From NCBI GenBank assembly GCA_022843955.1, contig JALHMQ010000004.1, positions 62,001-126,000 of the forward strand: a DNA stretch of 64,000 nt, read 5' to 3'. Positions 39,663-49,429 of this stretch are shown here, one piece after another; position 1 is the first letter of the stretch, and the number at the start of each line of letters is the position of its first letter. The notes under the pieces are model-generated. The model was not told the DNA's origin and ran no database searches. It was given only the letters and a program-made list of their open reading frames with translations. A program made the translations under genes and the position numbers. This stretch comes from Burkholderiaceae bacterium. Its GTDB lineage: Bacteria > Pseudomonadota > Gammaproteobacteria > Burkholderiales > Burkholderiaceae_F.

Positions 39663-40487
39663 TCAGGCGGTCGAGGTGGGCGTCGTACTCGCCAGCGTCA
39701 CGGCCGACGAACCCGTCGCCGCGGTCGCCGCGCGACGGCGCTGGCCAGTCCATTCGAGCGCCCAGGTCAGCAGGCAGCCGACAGCGAACGCGAGCAGCGC
39801 CGCTGGCGCCACCGGCAGCGCCAGCATCAGCAGCGCGAACGCGGCACCGAAGGCGATGCGGCCGAGCAGGCCGCCGACATAGCCACGCAGGAACGGCGAG
39901 GCGGCCGCGCCGCCGCCAAGTGCATGCTGGCGCATCGCCACGGCGGCGACGATCAGCGGCGGCGAGGCGAGTACGCCGGCCCAGAACGGTCCGACCTGCG
40001 GCGCGGCAAGCGCCACCGCACCGCTGACCATCCCCGCCACCCCGGCCGTGAGCCAGGGCTCGCCGCGCACGATCACCGTCACCGGCGGCGCCGCGCGCGC
40101 CGGCATCGCGCCAGCGGCGACGCTGACCACGAGCGAGGCAACCAACATGGCCAGCACCAACCGGCCGTCGAGCAGGTCGGCCATCGGCAGCGGGACCACG
40201 CTGGCGGCCAGTGCGGCGAGCAGCGCCACCCCGACGCCGCGACGCTGCGCCACCCACTCGTAGCTCAATGCAAACAGCGCGCACAGCGCACACCCAACCA
40301 CGCTGCCGATCGCCGCCTCCACCGCATAGCCACGGCCGTGCTCGAGCGCCAGCCACACCAGCGCCGGAGCGGTCACCGTCGGCAGGCCAGCCAGCAACCC
40401 GGCGAGCCGGCGGCCGAACAGTTGGCCCACCGTAAGCAGCAGCGCCACCATCGTCGCCGTCAGCATCGCCTTATATGCCCAGTCCAT
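39663..40487 (-). CDS. Multi-pass membrane protein A of a tandem paralogous pair
   Basis: 274 residues, about nine hydrophobic segments. Shares with the next minus-strand gene (40906-41697) the opening MDWxYKAxLTA...QLFGRRLAGxLAGLPxxTAPAL and the later QVGPFWxGxLAS and FLRGYVxGL blocks, so the two are tandem duplicates. GGAGGACGCG before the ATG. Family not recognised; the compact helical plan would suit a transporter or anchor. Confidence 0.7.
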   Translation of the reverse strand: MDWAYKAMLTATMVALLLTVGQLFGRRLAGLLAGLPTVTAPALVWLALEHGRGYAVEAAIGSVVGCALCALFALSYEWVAQRRGVGVALLAALAASVVPLPMADLLDGRLVLAMLVASLVVSVAAGAMPARAAPPVTVIVRGEPWLTAGVAGMVSGAVALAAPQVGPFWAGVLASPPLIVAAVAMRQHALGGGAAASPFLRGYVGGLLGRIAFGAAFALLMLALPVAPAALLAFAVGCLLTWALEWTGQRRRAATAATGSSAVTLASTTPTSTA

Positions 40488-40905
40488 CGCGTCCTCCCTC
40501 GTCCGTTGATCGAGCCTGCGTGTGGCGCGGGCTTCAACAAGAGAAACGACACCGGGCGAGCGGTCCGGACAGGGACGGGCGCGCGCGACGACGTGAATCT
40601 GCATCCTTCGCGCGAGCGGCCGGCGGATGCAGGTGGCTGGCTTTAGCCGACGCGGTGGCGCATCAGGCGGATGCCTGCGGTCCGATCAGCTGATGACGTC
40701 GAGCGCCCGCGGCCCACGTGGGCGGCCGCTCGGCCGGATCGGTTGTCGTTCGAGGTGACCGTGACGTCGGTGCAGACAGCGCTGGGCGTTGACTGAGGGC
40801 CGTGTTGCCAGCGCGCCATGCGCAAGGCAGATCACAGCGCCAGCCGCATCGGCCAGGCCGGCTTGATCCCAGTCAACAGCGCGCGTCAGGAGGTCCTGCT
40901 GCGAT
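40488..40905. other. 418-base gap between the paralogues
   Basis: No gene, hairpin or repeat that I can support. The long gap between two related same-strand genes implies that they are transcribed separately. Confidence 0.4.
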
Positions 40906-41697
40906 CTATACCGCCGTCGAACGCACTGCCAACGCCCGCAGCGGCCGCGGCGCGTGGCCGCTCACCAGCAGCGCCGCAACCAGTGCCGGCAGCAGCGCGA
41001 GCAGCACCGCCAGCGCCGCCGGCAGCCACGGCACCAGCCAGGCGAACGCCACGGCGAACAGCGCCTTGGCGCCGAGGCCGGTGACATAGCCACGCAGGAA
41101 GCGATGGACGTCGTCCGGCTGCGCGGTGACGTGCTGATGCAGCAGCGCGCAGGCGCTGATAATCGGCAGCGACGCCAGCAGCCCCGACCAGAACGGCCCC
41201 ACCTGCGCCGCCACCAGGCCGATCAAAGCGCACATGGCCCCGGCGGTGATCGCCACCGGCCAGATCTGTGCACGCGCACGGACGGCGCCCGCCTGCGGCA
41301 CGCCCCCGCTCGGCAGCATGCGCAGCACCAGCGTGCCGGCGAGTGCTGCGGCACCCAGCGTGGCCCAGGCATTGCCGGCGAGTTGCGACAGCAGCAACGC
41401 AGCGCAGCCGCCGACCGCCAGGCTGCCGGCCAGCGCGGCAAGGGGCCCGCAGCGGCGCGCCAGCCGCGAATACGTCAGCGCGAAGAGCGCCGCCGCCCCG
41501 CAGGCGGCCACGCTGCCGACCGCGCTCGCCGCCGCGAATGCGGCACCCCGCTCCTGCGCCAGCCACAGCAGGGCCGGCGCGGTGATCACCGGCAAGCCGG
41601 CCAGCATGCCGGCCAGCCGCCGCCCGAACAGTTGCGCCACCATCAGCACGGCCGCCACCGTCATCGCCGTCAGCACCGCCTTGTAGCCCCAGTCCAT
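40906..41697 (-). CDS. Multi-pass membrane protein B of a tandem paralogous pair
   Basis: 263 residues, about nine hydrophobic segments; paralogue of the gene at 39663-40487. Conserved between them: the first 40 residues, the Pro-Phe-Trp block (AAQVGPFWSGLLAS, about 165-178) and FLRGYVTGLGAKALF (about 198-212). GGAGCGCGAC precedes the ATG. Function unknown. Confidence 0.7.
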   Translation of the reverse strand: MDWGYKAVLTAMTVAAVLMVAQLFGRRLAGMLAGLPVITAPALLWLAQERGAAFAAASAVGSVAACGAAALFALTYSRLARRCGPLAALAGSLAVGGCAALLLSQLAGNAWATLGAAALAGTLVLRMLPSGGVPQAGAVRARAQIWPVAITAGAMCALIGLVAAQVGPFWSGLLASLPIISACALLHQHVTAQPDDVHRFLRGYVTGLGAKALFAVAFAWLVPWLPAALAVLLALLPALVAALLVSGHAPRPLRALAVRSTAV

Positions 41698-41920
41698 GTC
41701 GCGCTCCGCGCGGGCCGAAAAGTGGCCCTTGCTGGTCGTTACGGGATCTGGGGCTGGCGGCGGACATCCGGCGCTGTCGAATGTTCATGCGCCCCCGCAG
41801 CCGGTGACCCCGCGTCAGCAGGGGCCCATGGCGAGCGCTCGGCCGACGCTTGGTCCGGCGTGCCGTGGATCGGGTCAGGCGGCTGCGATACTCGACCGTC
41901 GCGACCGCCAGCTCTCATGC

Positions 41921-42322
41921 ATGGGCACCTCCGTCACGCTGGCCGACATTCACCGCCGCTTTGGCGACTGCGACACGCTGATGCAGCGCTTCATCGATGC
42001 GTCGATCCTGGGCTGGGTCAACACCCTGTACGGCGACCGCAAGGCGGCCAACGCCCGCATGCTGCGCGACAACCCCGAGATGACCGAAGAAGAACTCGAC
42101 GCCAGCGTCGCGCTGATGCAGGCGCAGGGCATCGTCGACAGCGGCGAGGCGCGCGAACGCGGCATCGGCGCGATGAACTCCGCCCGCATCCGCGACTTCC
42201 ACGACAACATGGTGCGGGCGGGGTTGTACAAGGCGGGGGAGGTGGATCTTTCGAAGGTGGCGGATACGCGGTTCGTGAGTCGGAAGGCAGGGCTCTTCCC
42301 AGGCAGCGTGCCAAATCGGTAG
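41921..42322 (+). pseudogene. C-terminal remnant of an ABC solute-binding protein (NMT1/TauA-like)
   Basis: The 133 encoded residues correspond to the last third of nitrate/taurine/thiamine-precursor-type periplasmic binding proteins (FIDASILGWVNTLYGDRKAANARMLRDNPEMTEEELDAS, GIVDSGEARERGIGAMNSARIRDFHDNMVRAGLYKAGEVDL). No signal peptide and no N-terminal lobe; the upstream in-frame sequence is not homologous. No permease or ATPase gene adjoins it. So a 5'-truncated relic. Confidence 0.75.
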
Positions 42323-42338
42323 AGCGGGCCCGTCCGAT

Positions 42339-42929
42339 TCAGCGGGCCGCTTCGGATGGCCCCGTCGGTTCGATCTGCATTTCCGAACGCAAGGCTGCAG
42401 CGCGCCTTGCGCAACGGTCCGCGAGAGTGTCGTCGCGGCCGCGGAGTGCCTGCGAAGCGGCTGCATATGTCTGCTGCCGCAGCAGCCGGCTTTCGATGAG
42501 ATCGATTGCCGCAGGCTCGCCGATGACCAAGGGCCACAACAGCTCAGCAGCTTCTGTTGACCGGTTGGCCAACAACAACGCCTGTGCACGGGGTAGGCGT
42601 GCACGTGTTCTCTCGAAGTCGGACGCGGCAGCCTGTTCCATGCGCTCCAACGCGATCAGAGTTTCGTTCAGCCGAGCAGCGCCGTCGTCTATCACCGCGT
42701 ACAGGGGTGCTGCCGCGGACGCGAACTGAAGTCGCATATCGCCAAACGCACTCACGCTGCTGGCAATCGCTCGCGCGGCAGCCTCATGCCGAAGCGCTTG
42801 CGTCAGCTGACCGCTCTGTCGGTAGGCGCGCATCAGCGCCGCATGCCATGACAACCGGGTGGCCGGCACACCGGCATGGTCCGACCGCAACGCAGTCCGG
42901 CGTAGGCCGTTGCGCGCGTGCGCCAGTTC
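42339..42929 (-). pseudogene. Displaced C-terminal part of kinase A
   Basis: In the +1/-1 frame relative to kinase A: the frame beginning ELAHARNGLRRT at 42929 overlaps the kinase TGA and reads on for about 196 residues as TPR-like helices (ALMRAYRQSGQLTQALRHEAAARAIA). Removing a single base at about 42930 would fuse it to the kinase tail (LIATP + ELAHAR). Either a frameshift mutation or a sequencing error. Confidence 0.65.
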
Positions 42930-45774
42930 AGGGCGTCGCGATCAGGTTCGCTTCTGCGAGCCTGGGGCTGCGCGGATGCTGAATCGAAAGCAGCTTCCGT
43001 GCGGTGCCGGCCAGAGCCTGTGCTTCGCGGGATCGGTTGGCGGCGCGGTAGATCCGGGCCCGGCGCAGGGCTGACTCCGCTTGCTCCACCGACGATGGCG
43101 ACGCAATGTCGCGCAGCTGCGCATCGGCCGCCGCGATCTCTTTGAGGGCCTGTTCGGCGCCTGCGTTCATCGCCGCGGCCCACGCCGCAAGCTCGACGGC
43201 CACGACATAGTTCCATGTCGCAGTTGCCCCCAGCGCCTGCATGTTCTCGACGAGCCTACTTAGCGTCTCGCGCGCTGCTGCGTGGCGACCGCTCGCTATC
43301 TGCGCTTCGCCCAGTGTGAGGTTGATGAAGACGCCTCCGGGCAGGAACTGGCGATTGGGCGGGATGGCCCGCTGGACCAGCGCAGTTCTCTGGTAAGCCT
43401 CTTCTGCACGGCCGGCCAGAATCAACGCACGGCCCTCCAGGCTCAGAAAAACAGAAGGGTCCAAGACGCCTGGGCCTTTGCGGATGTCGTCCGGTGTCCG
43501 ACCAACCAGCGCCACCGCGGCCTCCCCATCGCCGTAGAGCCACTCATTCTCCAGTGCGCGCGCGCGCAAAGTCACCGTTGCTGCTTTCGCGCTGTCGTTG
43601 TTGATCTCGTGCAGCAAACGACGCTCATGCTGCAGCAGTTCGCGCGCCTCGGCGTGCTTGCCTTGTGCTGCAAGCGACGAGGCCCAGGCGCCCAGAGCTC
43701 GGACCGTCAGGCGGTCGGCGCGGCCAAGAAACTCGACGTAGATCTGGTGGGCTTCGCGCAGCACGAGTTCGGCTTCGGCTGCCCGCCCCACCGCAAGAAG
43801 ACGGGCCCCCAGCTTGCCGAGACTGTCGCCCAGTGCGTCCCGGTTCGGGGTCTTTGATGAAACCAGACCTGCATGCGCCTGCGCCGCATAGCGCAAGGCT
43901 TTCGCATCGTCGAAAGCCGCATACAGCCGCCCAAGGCGGTGAAGATTGTCGAAACGCTCCCGGTCGTCCGCAAAGTCCCGGCTCGCCGTAGCTTCGACCC
44001 CCAGCAGCAGTTGCTCCGCTTCTGCGCGCTTTCCCTGGGTGATCAGGTCATCGCCGAGCTCGGAGGCCATGCCCATCCGCGAACGACGCGTGCGCCAGTC
44101 CCGCGCGTCGGGCGCCCACGCAAGGCCCGCCCGGTTGATCGCCTCACTGTCTTCGTATCTCCCAAGGCCATAGTAAAGGCGCCCCATGGCCGCATGCGCG
44201 TCGATGATCCGGTCCGCATCGGCGCCATGAGCCTTCATGTGGGCGATGTACTTGGCAGCGACCTGCAGCCCGTCTTCATAGTTGCTTGTGAAGCTCAGCT
44301 GCAACATGACCGCCTGGAGCATTGCCTCCATCTCGTTGGCACGGTCGTCGTATCGAGGGGCCATTTCCTCCAGCGTACTTTTGAGGATCTTTGACACGGC
44401 GTGGGGTTTCGAGAGGTCGCCGGCGTTGTCGGCAGCTCTGGCCGCCAGCGTGTTCATCGCCTCAACATACAACTCTCGAACGGCCGACTGCTGATCGACG
44501 GCCGCCCCGGCCCGCTTGGCCTGAGCCTTTGCTGAAACCGCCTGAGTGATCGATACGCCGGCTCCGACCGCAATGGTCAGCAGGACGGTGGACGCGGCCG
44601 CCAACGGCCAACGGTTGCGCAGCACGAACTTTCCGAGGCGGTACATCGGCCGGTCAGGCAGTGCTTGTACCGGTTGTCCGTGCAAGTGACGCTCAATGTC
44701 CTGGGCCAGTGCGTCGGCGCTCGGGTAGCGACTACCCGGCGCTTTCTTCAACACCTTGTTCAGGATCGCATCTAGATCGTTCTTGAGCGCCTTCTTTGCC
44801 GCCACGTCGGTCGTGGCGTCGCTGGCCCGCGGTGGCTCCGCCGAGGCGATCGCCTCTTCCAGCTCCGCCGCGCTGCCCCGCTTGAGCTTGTACGGCTTTT
44901 CCCCCGTCAGCAGCTCATAGCTCACCACGCCCAGGCTGTACACATCGCTGGCGGTGCCGATCGGCTCACCCTTGATCTGCTCGGGGCTGGCGTAGTCGAG
45001 CGTCAGCGCGCGACCTGACATCTGCGTGAGCTGCGTCTCCTGCGTGCGATCGCCTTCCATCAGTTTGGCGATGCCGAAGTCGAGCAGGCGCACCTGGCCG
45101 TCGGCGGTGACGAGGATGTTGCTGGGCTTCAGATCCCGGTGCACCACCAGCCGGCTGTGGGCAAAGGCGACCGCCCCGCACACCTGCAGCAGGAGGTCAA
45201 GCCTGGCGCGCACCGACAGCCCGCGTTCCTGGGCGTAGGCGTCGATCGGCTGACCTTCGACGTACTCCAGCGCCAGGTACGGACGGCCGTGCTGGTCGAC
45301 GCCAGCGTCATACAAGCGGGCGATGTGCGGGTGCTCCAGCGAGGCGAGGATGTCGCGCTCGCGCGCCATGCGCTCGGCCAGGCCACGGCCCCAGGCCAGG
45401 CGCGGCAGCTTCAGTGCCACCTTGCGCTTGAGCGTGCCGTCGGCACGCTCGGCCAGCCACACCGTGCCCATGCCGCCGGCGCCAAGCTCGGACAGCAGGC
45501 GGTACGGTCCGACCGTTGCACCTGCCGCCGGCTCGGCAAGCGCATCGTCCGCGGCAAGACGGGCGACGGACAGCCGCGGCAGCGTGGCGAGGAACTCGTC
45601 GGTCTCGACGCCGGTTGCCTGCGCCAGCAGCTGAAGCAGCGTGTCGCGGTACTTCGCGCGCTCGCCGTCGAGCTGCCGGACGAAGGTGTCGCGCTCGCCC
45701 GGGGCGAGGGCAAGCGCTTCGTCCAGCAGCGCGCTGATGGCGGGCCATTGGTGGGCGTCGACCCGAAGCGACAT
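42928..45774 (-). CDS. Receptor-like Ser/Thr protein kinase A with TPR tail
   Basis: 948 residues. N-terminal leader (10-70) shared with kinase B. PknB-type kinase domain (about 91-370): P-loop GAGGMGTVW (98-106), K122, HRDLKPSN (212-219) with D214, DFG at 232-234, SPEQ substrate loop. Membrane helix at about 395-415 (WPLAAASTVLLTIAVGAGV), then a long TPR-like periplasmic or external half. Belongs to the family that accompanies ECF sigma factors of the gmx1 type; the sigma gene lies upstream on the same strand. The tail appears cut short by a frameshift. Confidence 0.88.
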   Translation of the reverse strand: MSLRVDAHQWPAISALLDEALALAPGERDTFVRQLDGERAKYRDTLLQLLAQATGVETDEFLATLPRLSVARLAADDALAEPAAGATVGPYRLLSELGAGGMGTVWLAERADGTLKRKVALKLPRLAWGRGLAERMARERDILASLEHPHIARLYDAGVDQHGRPYLALEYVEGQPIDAYAQERGLSVRARLDLLLQVCGAVAFAHSRLVVHRDLKPSNILVTADGQVRLLDFGIAKLMEGDRTQETQLTQMSGRALTLDYASPEQIKGEPIGTASDVYSLGVVSYELLTGEKPYKLKRGSAAELEEAIASAEPPRASDATTDVAAKKALKNDLDAILNKVLKKAPGSRYPSADALAQDIERHLHGQPVQALPDRPMYRLGKFVLRNRWPLAAASTVLLTIAVGAGVSITQAVSAKAQAKRAGAAVDQQSAVRELYVEAMNTLAARAADNAGDLSKPHAVSKILKSTLEEMAPRYDDRANEMEAMLQAVMLQLSFTSNYEDGLQVAAKYIAHMKAHGADADRIIDAHAAMGRLYYGLGRYEDSEAINRAGLAWAPDARDWRTRRSRMGMASELGDDLITQGKRAEAEQLLLGVEATASRDFADDRERFDNLHRLGRLYAAFDDAKALRYAAQAHAGLVSSKTPNRDALGDSLGKLGARLLAVGRAAEAELVLREAHQIYVEFLGRADRLTVRALGAWASSLAAQGKHAEARELLQHERRLLHEINNDSAKAATVTLRARALENEWLYGDGEAAVALVGRTPDDIRKGPGVLDPSVFLSLEGRALILAGRAEEAYQRTALVQRAIPPNRQFLPGGVFINLTLGEAQIASGRHAAARETLSRLVENMQALGATATWNYVVAVELAAWAAAMNAGAEQALKEIAAADAQLRDIASPSSVEQAESALRRARIYRAANRSREAQALAGTARKLLSIQHPRSPRLAEANLIATP

Positions 45775-45801
45775 CGCTTTCTCGCGGCGGCGGGCTGTGG
45801 G

Positions 45802-46215
45802 CTAGCCTGCGCGCGCCTTGCGCGCGTTGCGTCGCACCGGCGCGACGGCCGCGGCGACACTCAGGTCGGGCAGCAGGTCACCCAGCGGCAGGTCCAGCCG
45901 CAGCGCTTTGCTGGCGCTGGCGCTGTGGGTGGCGCCGCGGTCAAGCTGTTCGACTAACGCGACTAGGCGGTCGCGCAGCTTCTTCGCTGCCGGCGTGCCA
46001 GGCAGCGCTGTCATCGACACCGTGGTGGAATCACGCGCGGCGACGGTGCCCGACTGCACGCGCAGCATGATCCTGCGCGGCGACGGCCCGGGGCCAGGCT
46101 CGGGGACCGGCCTGGGCACGCGCACGCCGGTGATCGTCAGCTGGCCACGGTCGCCGAAATCGACATACGTCACCCGACCTTTTGTCTTCGTGCTCGCAGT
46201 GCTCACAGTTCTCAC
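45802..46215 (-). CDS. Small protein between the two kinases, unknown function
   Basis: 137 residues with a Pro/Gly-rich middle (RPVPEPGPGPSPRR) and an alanine-rich C-terminus. Start GTG 46215 overlaps the kinase B stop as GTGA, so translationally coupled to it; the gap to kinase A is 27 bases. No signal or membrane segment. Perhaps a kinase substrate or adaptor (T/S-rich N-terminus MRTVSTASTKTK), but this is only inference. Confidence 0.6.
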   Translation of the reverse strand: MRTVSTASTKTKGRVTYVDFGDRGQLTITGVRVPRPVPEPGPGPSPRRIMLRVQSGTVAARDSTTVSMTALPGTPAAKKLRDRLVALVEQLDRGATHSASASKALRLDLPLGDLLPDLSVAAAVAPVRRNARKARAG

Positions 46216-49034
46216 CTCAGGGGAAAGTACAGCTCGATGGGCGCGCCGGCGTACCCTGGGCGCGGGGAATCGCTGGGGTCAGCGAGATTGGTGGGCTTGA
46301 CGGGATCGGCGGCCAGCGCGGCGAGCAGTTGCTGCGCGCGCTGGGCGGCCGTGCTTGCCGCGCCGTAGCCGGCGTCGATCAGCGGCTGCGCCTCGCGCAA
46401 CTGCTGCGCCAGCTCCGCGCGGCGCGCCGCATCGGGCGCGGGCGCGGCGGCGACAGCCAACAGCACGCGATTGAGCACCAGCAGCCCGCGCTGCGGCTGC
46501 GGAAGGCCCCCGAGGTCGGGCAACGCAGCCAGCGCAGCGGCCAGATGCGCATCCGCCTCGGCCGCTTGCCCCAGGCGCGCCTGCGCGACCCCCGCGGTCC
46601 AGTGGGCGGCACCATGCAGGTTCCGCTGCAAGGTATGCGGCCACTGCGAAGTTGCGCCGAACTCGGCCAGCGTGGCCAACGCCGCCGCTGGCTCGCCGAG
46701 TGACAGCCGCGCCATTGCCTGCTGCACCGCCAGCCCGGCTCGCCAGGCCGGCTGCTGCGCCGGTGCAATGGATGCGATGGCGGAGTCGGCGGCGCTGAAC
46801 GCGGCGAGCGCCGCCGCGCGCTCGCCCGCCGTCGCAAGCACGCGTCCCTGCACTGCATGCCAGGTGGCGCGATCGACCGCGGCCAGGCGGGACTGCGCGT
46901 CCAGCGGATGCGCGCGCAGCCATTGCGCTGCCTGCGGCGCGCAGTCCAGGTGTAGGCAGTAGCGCAACCAAATGAGGCGCTGCGCCGGCGCGCTCACGGC
47001 CGTGGGACCGAACCGGCGCTCGGACTCGGCCACGAGTTGCTGCGCGTGGTTGAAGCCGTCGGCATAGCGACCCAAGCGCAACGCCGCGTCAGCCAGCGCC
47101 ATCAGCAGGACGTGCCGATGCTTGTCGGCCACCGCGCCAGAGGCGAGCTTGTCGGCCAACGCCCGATGTGTCGCCAGTAGATCGCGATATCGCTGCAGCG
47201 ACTGCTGCGCCTGCCCGAGGCCGTGCAGCGCGAGCACCTCGCGCTCGGCATCCTGTGCGCGCCGCGCAAGCGCCAGGGCCCGCTCGAAGTGCGTAAGTGC
47301 CGCCTCGGGCTGGCCGCGATACACCGCGAGCCAGCCGTGCTGCTCGGCCGCCTGCGCCTGCATCGCCTCCGGCCAGCGCGCTGGCGGCTGCGCCTGTGCC
47401 GAGGCGTCAAGCAAGCGTTCGCTGTCGTCGAACGCGTCGCGCAACAGCGCCAGCCTCGCCTCCTCCAGGCGAGAACGCGCCAGCGCCTCGCCGCCGCTGG
47501 CCAGCAGCCGCTGCGAGACCCGCGCCTGCGTCGCCTGCGACTGCTCGAGGTCGCCGAAATGCAGCCACAGCGTGGCGATGGTCTGCAGCACCTCCCGCTG
47601 CTGGTCCGCCGGCAGCCGCTCGACATCCTGCGCTGCCGGTGCCAGCAGCTCGCGCGCGGTGGCATCGCGGCCGCCGCGCAGATCCGGATCGGCACGTTCG
47701 AAAAGACCGACAAGAAAATCGCGCGACGCCTGTGCACGCTGTGACTGCTCGCGCGCCTGCAGGCCGAGCACGACCGCAACGGCGGCGGTAGCGATCAGCG
47801 CGATCCCGGCCGCGCTGCCGGCGGCCACGGCGAGCCGATGGCGGCGCACGAACTTGGCAAACAGGTAAAGCGGGGTGGGCCGCTGCGCGCTGACCGGCCG
47901 GCCCTCGCGCCAGCGCGCAAGATCGTCGGCGAAGGCGCTGACCGAGACGTAGCGCTGTTCGGGATCGCGTGCCAGCGCGCGCAGCAGGATGGCGTCGAGG
48001 TCGCCGCGCAGGCGGCGGCGCAAACCGTCGACGTCGAGCCCGCGATCGGCCGCGACCGTCAAATCCACGGGACGGCTGCTCGGCACCGGCGGGTCGCGCT
48101 CGACCAGCGCCCGCATCCTGGCCAGCGCATCGACCTCGGCGCCTGCGAACGGCCGCGCGCCGGTCAGCAGTTCGTGCGCCACCACGCCGAGCGAGTAGAC
48201 GTCGGTGCTGGTGGACAGCGGCCGGCCTTGCACCTGCTCGGGACTGGCGTAGTTGGGCGTGAGCGCGCCGGCGGCCAGCGTGGCATCAGGCACCGCCTCG
48301 CGTCCCTCGGCCGCCAGCAGGCGCGCAATGCCGAAGTCGACCAGCCGCACCTGGCCGTCGCTGGTGACGAGGATGTTGGAGGGCTTGAGGTCGCGATGGA
48401 CCACGAGCCGGCGATGAGCGAAGGCCACCGCGTCAGCGACCTGCAGCAGCAACGCCACGCGCGCCGCCAGGTTCAGCCGGTGTTCACGACAGTGCACGTC
48501 GATCGGCGTGCCGTCGACGTACTCCATCGCAAAGTACGGGCGGCCGTGCGGATCGACACCCGCGTCGTACAGCCGCGCGATGTGCGGATGCTCCAGGGAG
48601 GCAAGAATGTTGCGCTCGCGGGCCCAGCGGCGCGCCAGTCCGGGCTCCCAGGTCAGGCGCGGCAGCTTGAGCGCGACCTTGCGCACCAGCACGCCGTCAG
48701 CGCGCTCCGCCAGCCAGACGCTGCCCATCCCGCCTTGACCGAGCAGCGACAACAGGCGATAGGGACCCAGATCCGCGCCAGCGGCCGGCTCCGGCAGCGC
48801 GTCGTCCAGGGGCGCGGCGGACAGCCGCGGCAGCGTGGCGAGGAAAGCGCCGGTCTCGACGCCGGTTGCCTGCGCGAGCAGCTGACGCAGCGTGTCGCGG
48901 TGTTGCGCGCGCTCGCCGTCGAGCTGCCGGACGAAGCTGTCGCGCTCGCCCGGGGCGAGGGCGAGCGCCTCGTCGAGCAACGCACTGATGGCGGGCCAGG
49001 TCTCGGGAGTCAGCTGGGCAAGGGGCGACATCAT
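46212..49034 (-). CDS. Receptor-like Ser/Thr protein kinase B with TPR tail
   Basis: 940 residues. The same plan as kinase A: leader, kinase domain with P-loop GQGGMGSVW (99-107), K123, HRDLKPSN with D215, DFG 233-235; a membrane helix near 415-435, then a TPR-like sensor half. The first 100 residues and the kinase domain are close to kinase A, while the tails differ. ATG 49034 is chosen because homology to kinase A begins there; a TTG start at 49118 is possible but less likely. No good Shine-Dalgarno sequence. Confidence 0.88.
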   Translation of the reverse strand: MMSPLAQLTPETWPAISALLDEALALAPGERDSFVRQLDGERAQHRDTLRQLLAQATGVETGAFLATLPRLSAAPLDDALPEPAAGADLGPYRLLSLLGQGGMGSVWLAERADGVLVRKVALKLPRLTWEPGLARRWARERNILASLEHPHIARLYDAGVDPHGRPYFAMEYVDGTPIDVHCREHRLNLAARVALLLQVADAVAFAHRRLVVHRDLKPSNILVTSDGQVRLVDFGIARLLAAEGREAVPDATLAAGALTPNYASPEQVQGRPLSTSTDVYSLGVVAHELLTGARPFAGAEVDALARMRALVERDPPVPSSRPVDLTVAADRGLDVDGLRRRLRGDLDAILLRALARDPEQRYVSVSAFADDLARWREGRPVSAQRPTPLYLFAKFVRRHRLAVAAGSAAGIALIATAAVAVVLGLQAREQSQRAQASRDFLVGLFERADPDLRGGRDATARELLAPAAQDVERLPADQQREVLQTIATLWLHFGDLEQSQATQARVSQRLLASGGEALARSRLEEARLALLRDAFDDSERLLDASAQAQPPARWPEAMQAQAAEQHGWLAVYRGQPEAALTHFERALALARRAQDAEREVLALHGLGQAQQSLQRYRDLLATHRALADKLASGAVADKHRHVLLMALADAALRLGRYADGFNHAQQLVAESERRFGPTAVSAPAQRLIWLRYCLHLDCAPQAAQWLRAHPLDAQSRLAAVDRATWHAVQGRVLATAGERAAALAAFSAADSAIASIAPAQQPAWRAGLAVQQAMARLSLGEPAAALATLAEFGATSQWPHTLQRNLHGAAHWTAGVAQARLGQAAEADAHLAAALAALPDLGGLPQPQRGLLVLNRVLLAVAAAPAPDAARRAELAQQLREAQPLIDAGYGAASTAAQRAQQLLAALAADPVKPTNLADPSDSPRPGYAGAPIELYFPLR

Positions 49035-49429
49035 CGCGGCGATCGGAGGCGTCTGCAGGATGCGCGCAGGGAAGCGGTCGGGGCGACCGATTCGAGCATG
49101 CTGGCGAGAGGGGATCAAGCGTGGCGGCGGCCGGAATAACCGCGGCGATGCGTCCCCCTTGCCAGCATTACGGAATCGGCGCGGCTATCCGGACATCGGC
49201 CGAGTTGTCCGACAGGTGCCCCATCAGGCCTTGAGAGTCTCGCCAGCAGAGGACGCTCCTCTCGCAGCCCGCGGCACAAAGTCGTCCGTGACACCGGGCG
49301 CGGCGCAGAAAGAGACAACGAACGTGAGCCGGGCACTAACCGCGCGTGCCGGACGCGGAAACTGCTGTGAGTTCAAAACTCACTTCTCGAACCGGTACAG
49401 CCAGCCTTCCGCGCCTGAGGTTGCTGCTC
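49035..49429. other. Intergenic region between sodC and kinase B
   Basis: Contains the perfect 7-3-7 inverted repeat GTGAGTT-caa-AACTCAC at 49367-49383, 47 bases past the sodC stop; a possible sodC mRNA end. No gene visible. Confidence 0.4.

Noticed and set aside
42833-43216. 127-codon open frame on the minus strand
   Set aside because: It overlaps kinase A in a different frame and matches neither kinase nor TPR sequence.
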